This document shows positions 13,159 through 13,500 of a stretch of DNA of 13,500 bases, in pieces. Position numbers and translations under genes: made by a program. A model generated the notes under the pieces. The model saw only the letters and a program-made list of their open reading frames with translations. It searched no databases and was not told where the DNA came from. Position 1 is the first letter of the stretch. Every line of letters begins with the position of its first letter. Origin of the DNA: Burkholderiales bacterium (GTDB lineage: Bacteria; Pseudomonadota; Gammaproteobacteria; Burkholderiales; Burkholderiaceae_C). Where the stretch lies: contig CANFYD010000042.1 of NCBI GenBank assembly GCA_947450745.1, positions 1-13,500 of the forward strand, read 5' to 3'.

Positions 13159-13500
13159 ATGTTCCAACACCTCACCATTCGAGCCAAGCTGAGCTTGGCA
13201 TTCACCGGGCTGGCGCTGATGGTTCTGCTGGTGGCCGGGCTGTCGCTGAGCGCGCTCGGCAAGGCCAGTGACCGCTTCGCTGACTATGTGGTGGGCTTCA
13301 ACACGCAGGCCACCACAGCCGAGCATTTGCGTACCGCAGTCGATCGGCGCGCCATTGCAGCGCGCAATCTGGTGCTGGTGACCAAGCCGGCGGACGTCGA
13401 AGCCGAGCGCTTGCTGGTGCTGAAGGCACATGCCGATGTCCTCGCCAATCTGGCCAAGCTGAAGCAGATGAGCGCCAAGGCAAACGATGCCAGCAACATC
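13159..13500 (+). CDS. Methyl-accepting chemotaxis protein, N-terminal part (cut by window edge)
   Basis: The first 114 residues of a chemoreceptor are present and the frame runs open to the window end. The N-terminus MFQHLTIRAKLSLAFTGLAL is the usual start of betaproteobacterial Tar/Tsr-like receptors. It has a short basic cytoplasmic stretch, then one transmembrane helix at about 12-33. The residues after it (AEHLRTAVDRRAIAARNLVLV, then an amphipathic helix rich in Ala, Leu and Lys) fit the four-helix-bundle periplasmic ligand domain (4HB_MCP). The second membrane helix, HAMP domain and signalling tip must lie beyond the window. ATG 13159 has AAGAGA 6 bases upstream; an in-frame ATG at 13099 would add 20 residues unlike any receptor start. 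The sigma-28 promoter upstream supports a role in chemotaxis. Ligand unknown. Confidence 0.85.
   Translation, partial: MFQHLTIRAKLSLAFTGLALMVLLVAGLSLSALGKASDRFADYVVGFNTQATTAEHLRTAVDRRAIAARNLVLVTKPADVEAERLLVLKAHADVLANLAKLKQMSAKANDASNI

Overview
The window is GC-rich, densely coding DNA from a Gram-negative bacterium, most likely a betaproteobacterium of the order Burkholderiales. The evidence is a Burkholderiales-type trimeric porin, a sulfonate/nitrate/THI5-type ABC importer, a chemoreceptor with a flagellar-type promoter, and strong GC bias at third codon positions. The genus cannot be fixed from this window alone. Ten complete protein genes and one gene cut by the right edge are supported. 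No tRNA, rRNA, CRISPR array, insertion sequence or prophage gene was seen.

Left part (1-4530). A rho-independent terminator for a gene lying outside the window is followed by two minus-strand genes. The downstream one encodes a small NiCoT/UreH-like metal permease. The upstream one encodes a very large YhaN/SbcC-like ATPase of 1178 residues. The nuclease gene (YhaO/SbcD-like) that usually sits next to such ATPases is absent. The 350 bases before the next gene hold only inverted repeats.

Centre (4881-8667). A plus-strand uptake cluster encodes a periplasmic solute-binding protein, an ATPase, a permease and an outer-membrane porin, and ends at a strong terminator with a UUCG loop. The first three genes overlap at stop/start codons (TGATG, ATGA). 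Together they could form a complete route from outer membrane to cytoplasm for a small organic solute that I cannot name. The ATPase ends in a serine run encoded by a pure (AGC)8 microsatellite.

Right centre (8718-10486). alkB, encoding the DNA/RNA alkylation-repair dioxygenase, faces a minus-strand pair: a PaaI-type hotdog thioesterase and an uncharacterised protein with a clear PD-(D/E)XK nuclease-like motif. The two minus-strand genes are 4 bases apart. A 16-base perfect palindrome lies between the converging genes.

Right end (10655-13500). A membrane-bound hybrid histidine kinase on the minus strand has a ten-glutamine run inside its receiver domain. It is divergent from a truncated methyl-accepting chemotaxis protein gene, which is preceded by a very good sigma-28 (FliA) promoter. 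The kinase and chemoreceptor point to a motile, environment-sensing organism.

Most of the window is ordinary chromosomal content. The parts most worth following up are the PD-(D/E)XK protein paired with a thioesterase, the solo YhaN-like ATPase, the CAG/AGC repeat tracts inside two otherwise conserved proteins, and the unassigned importer-porin cluster.
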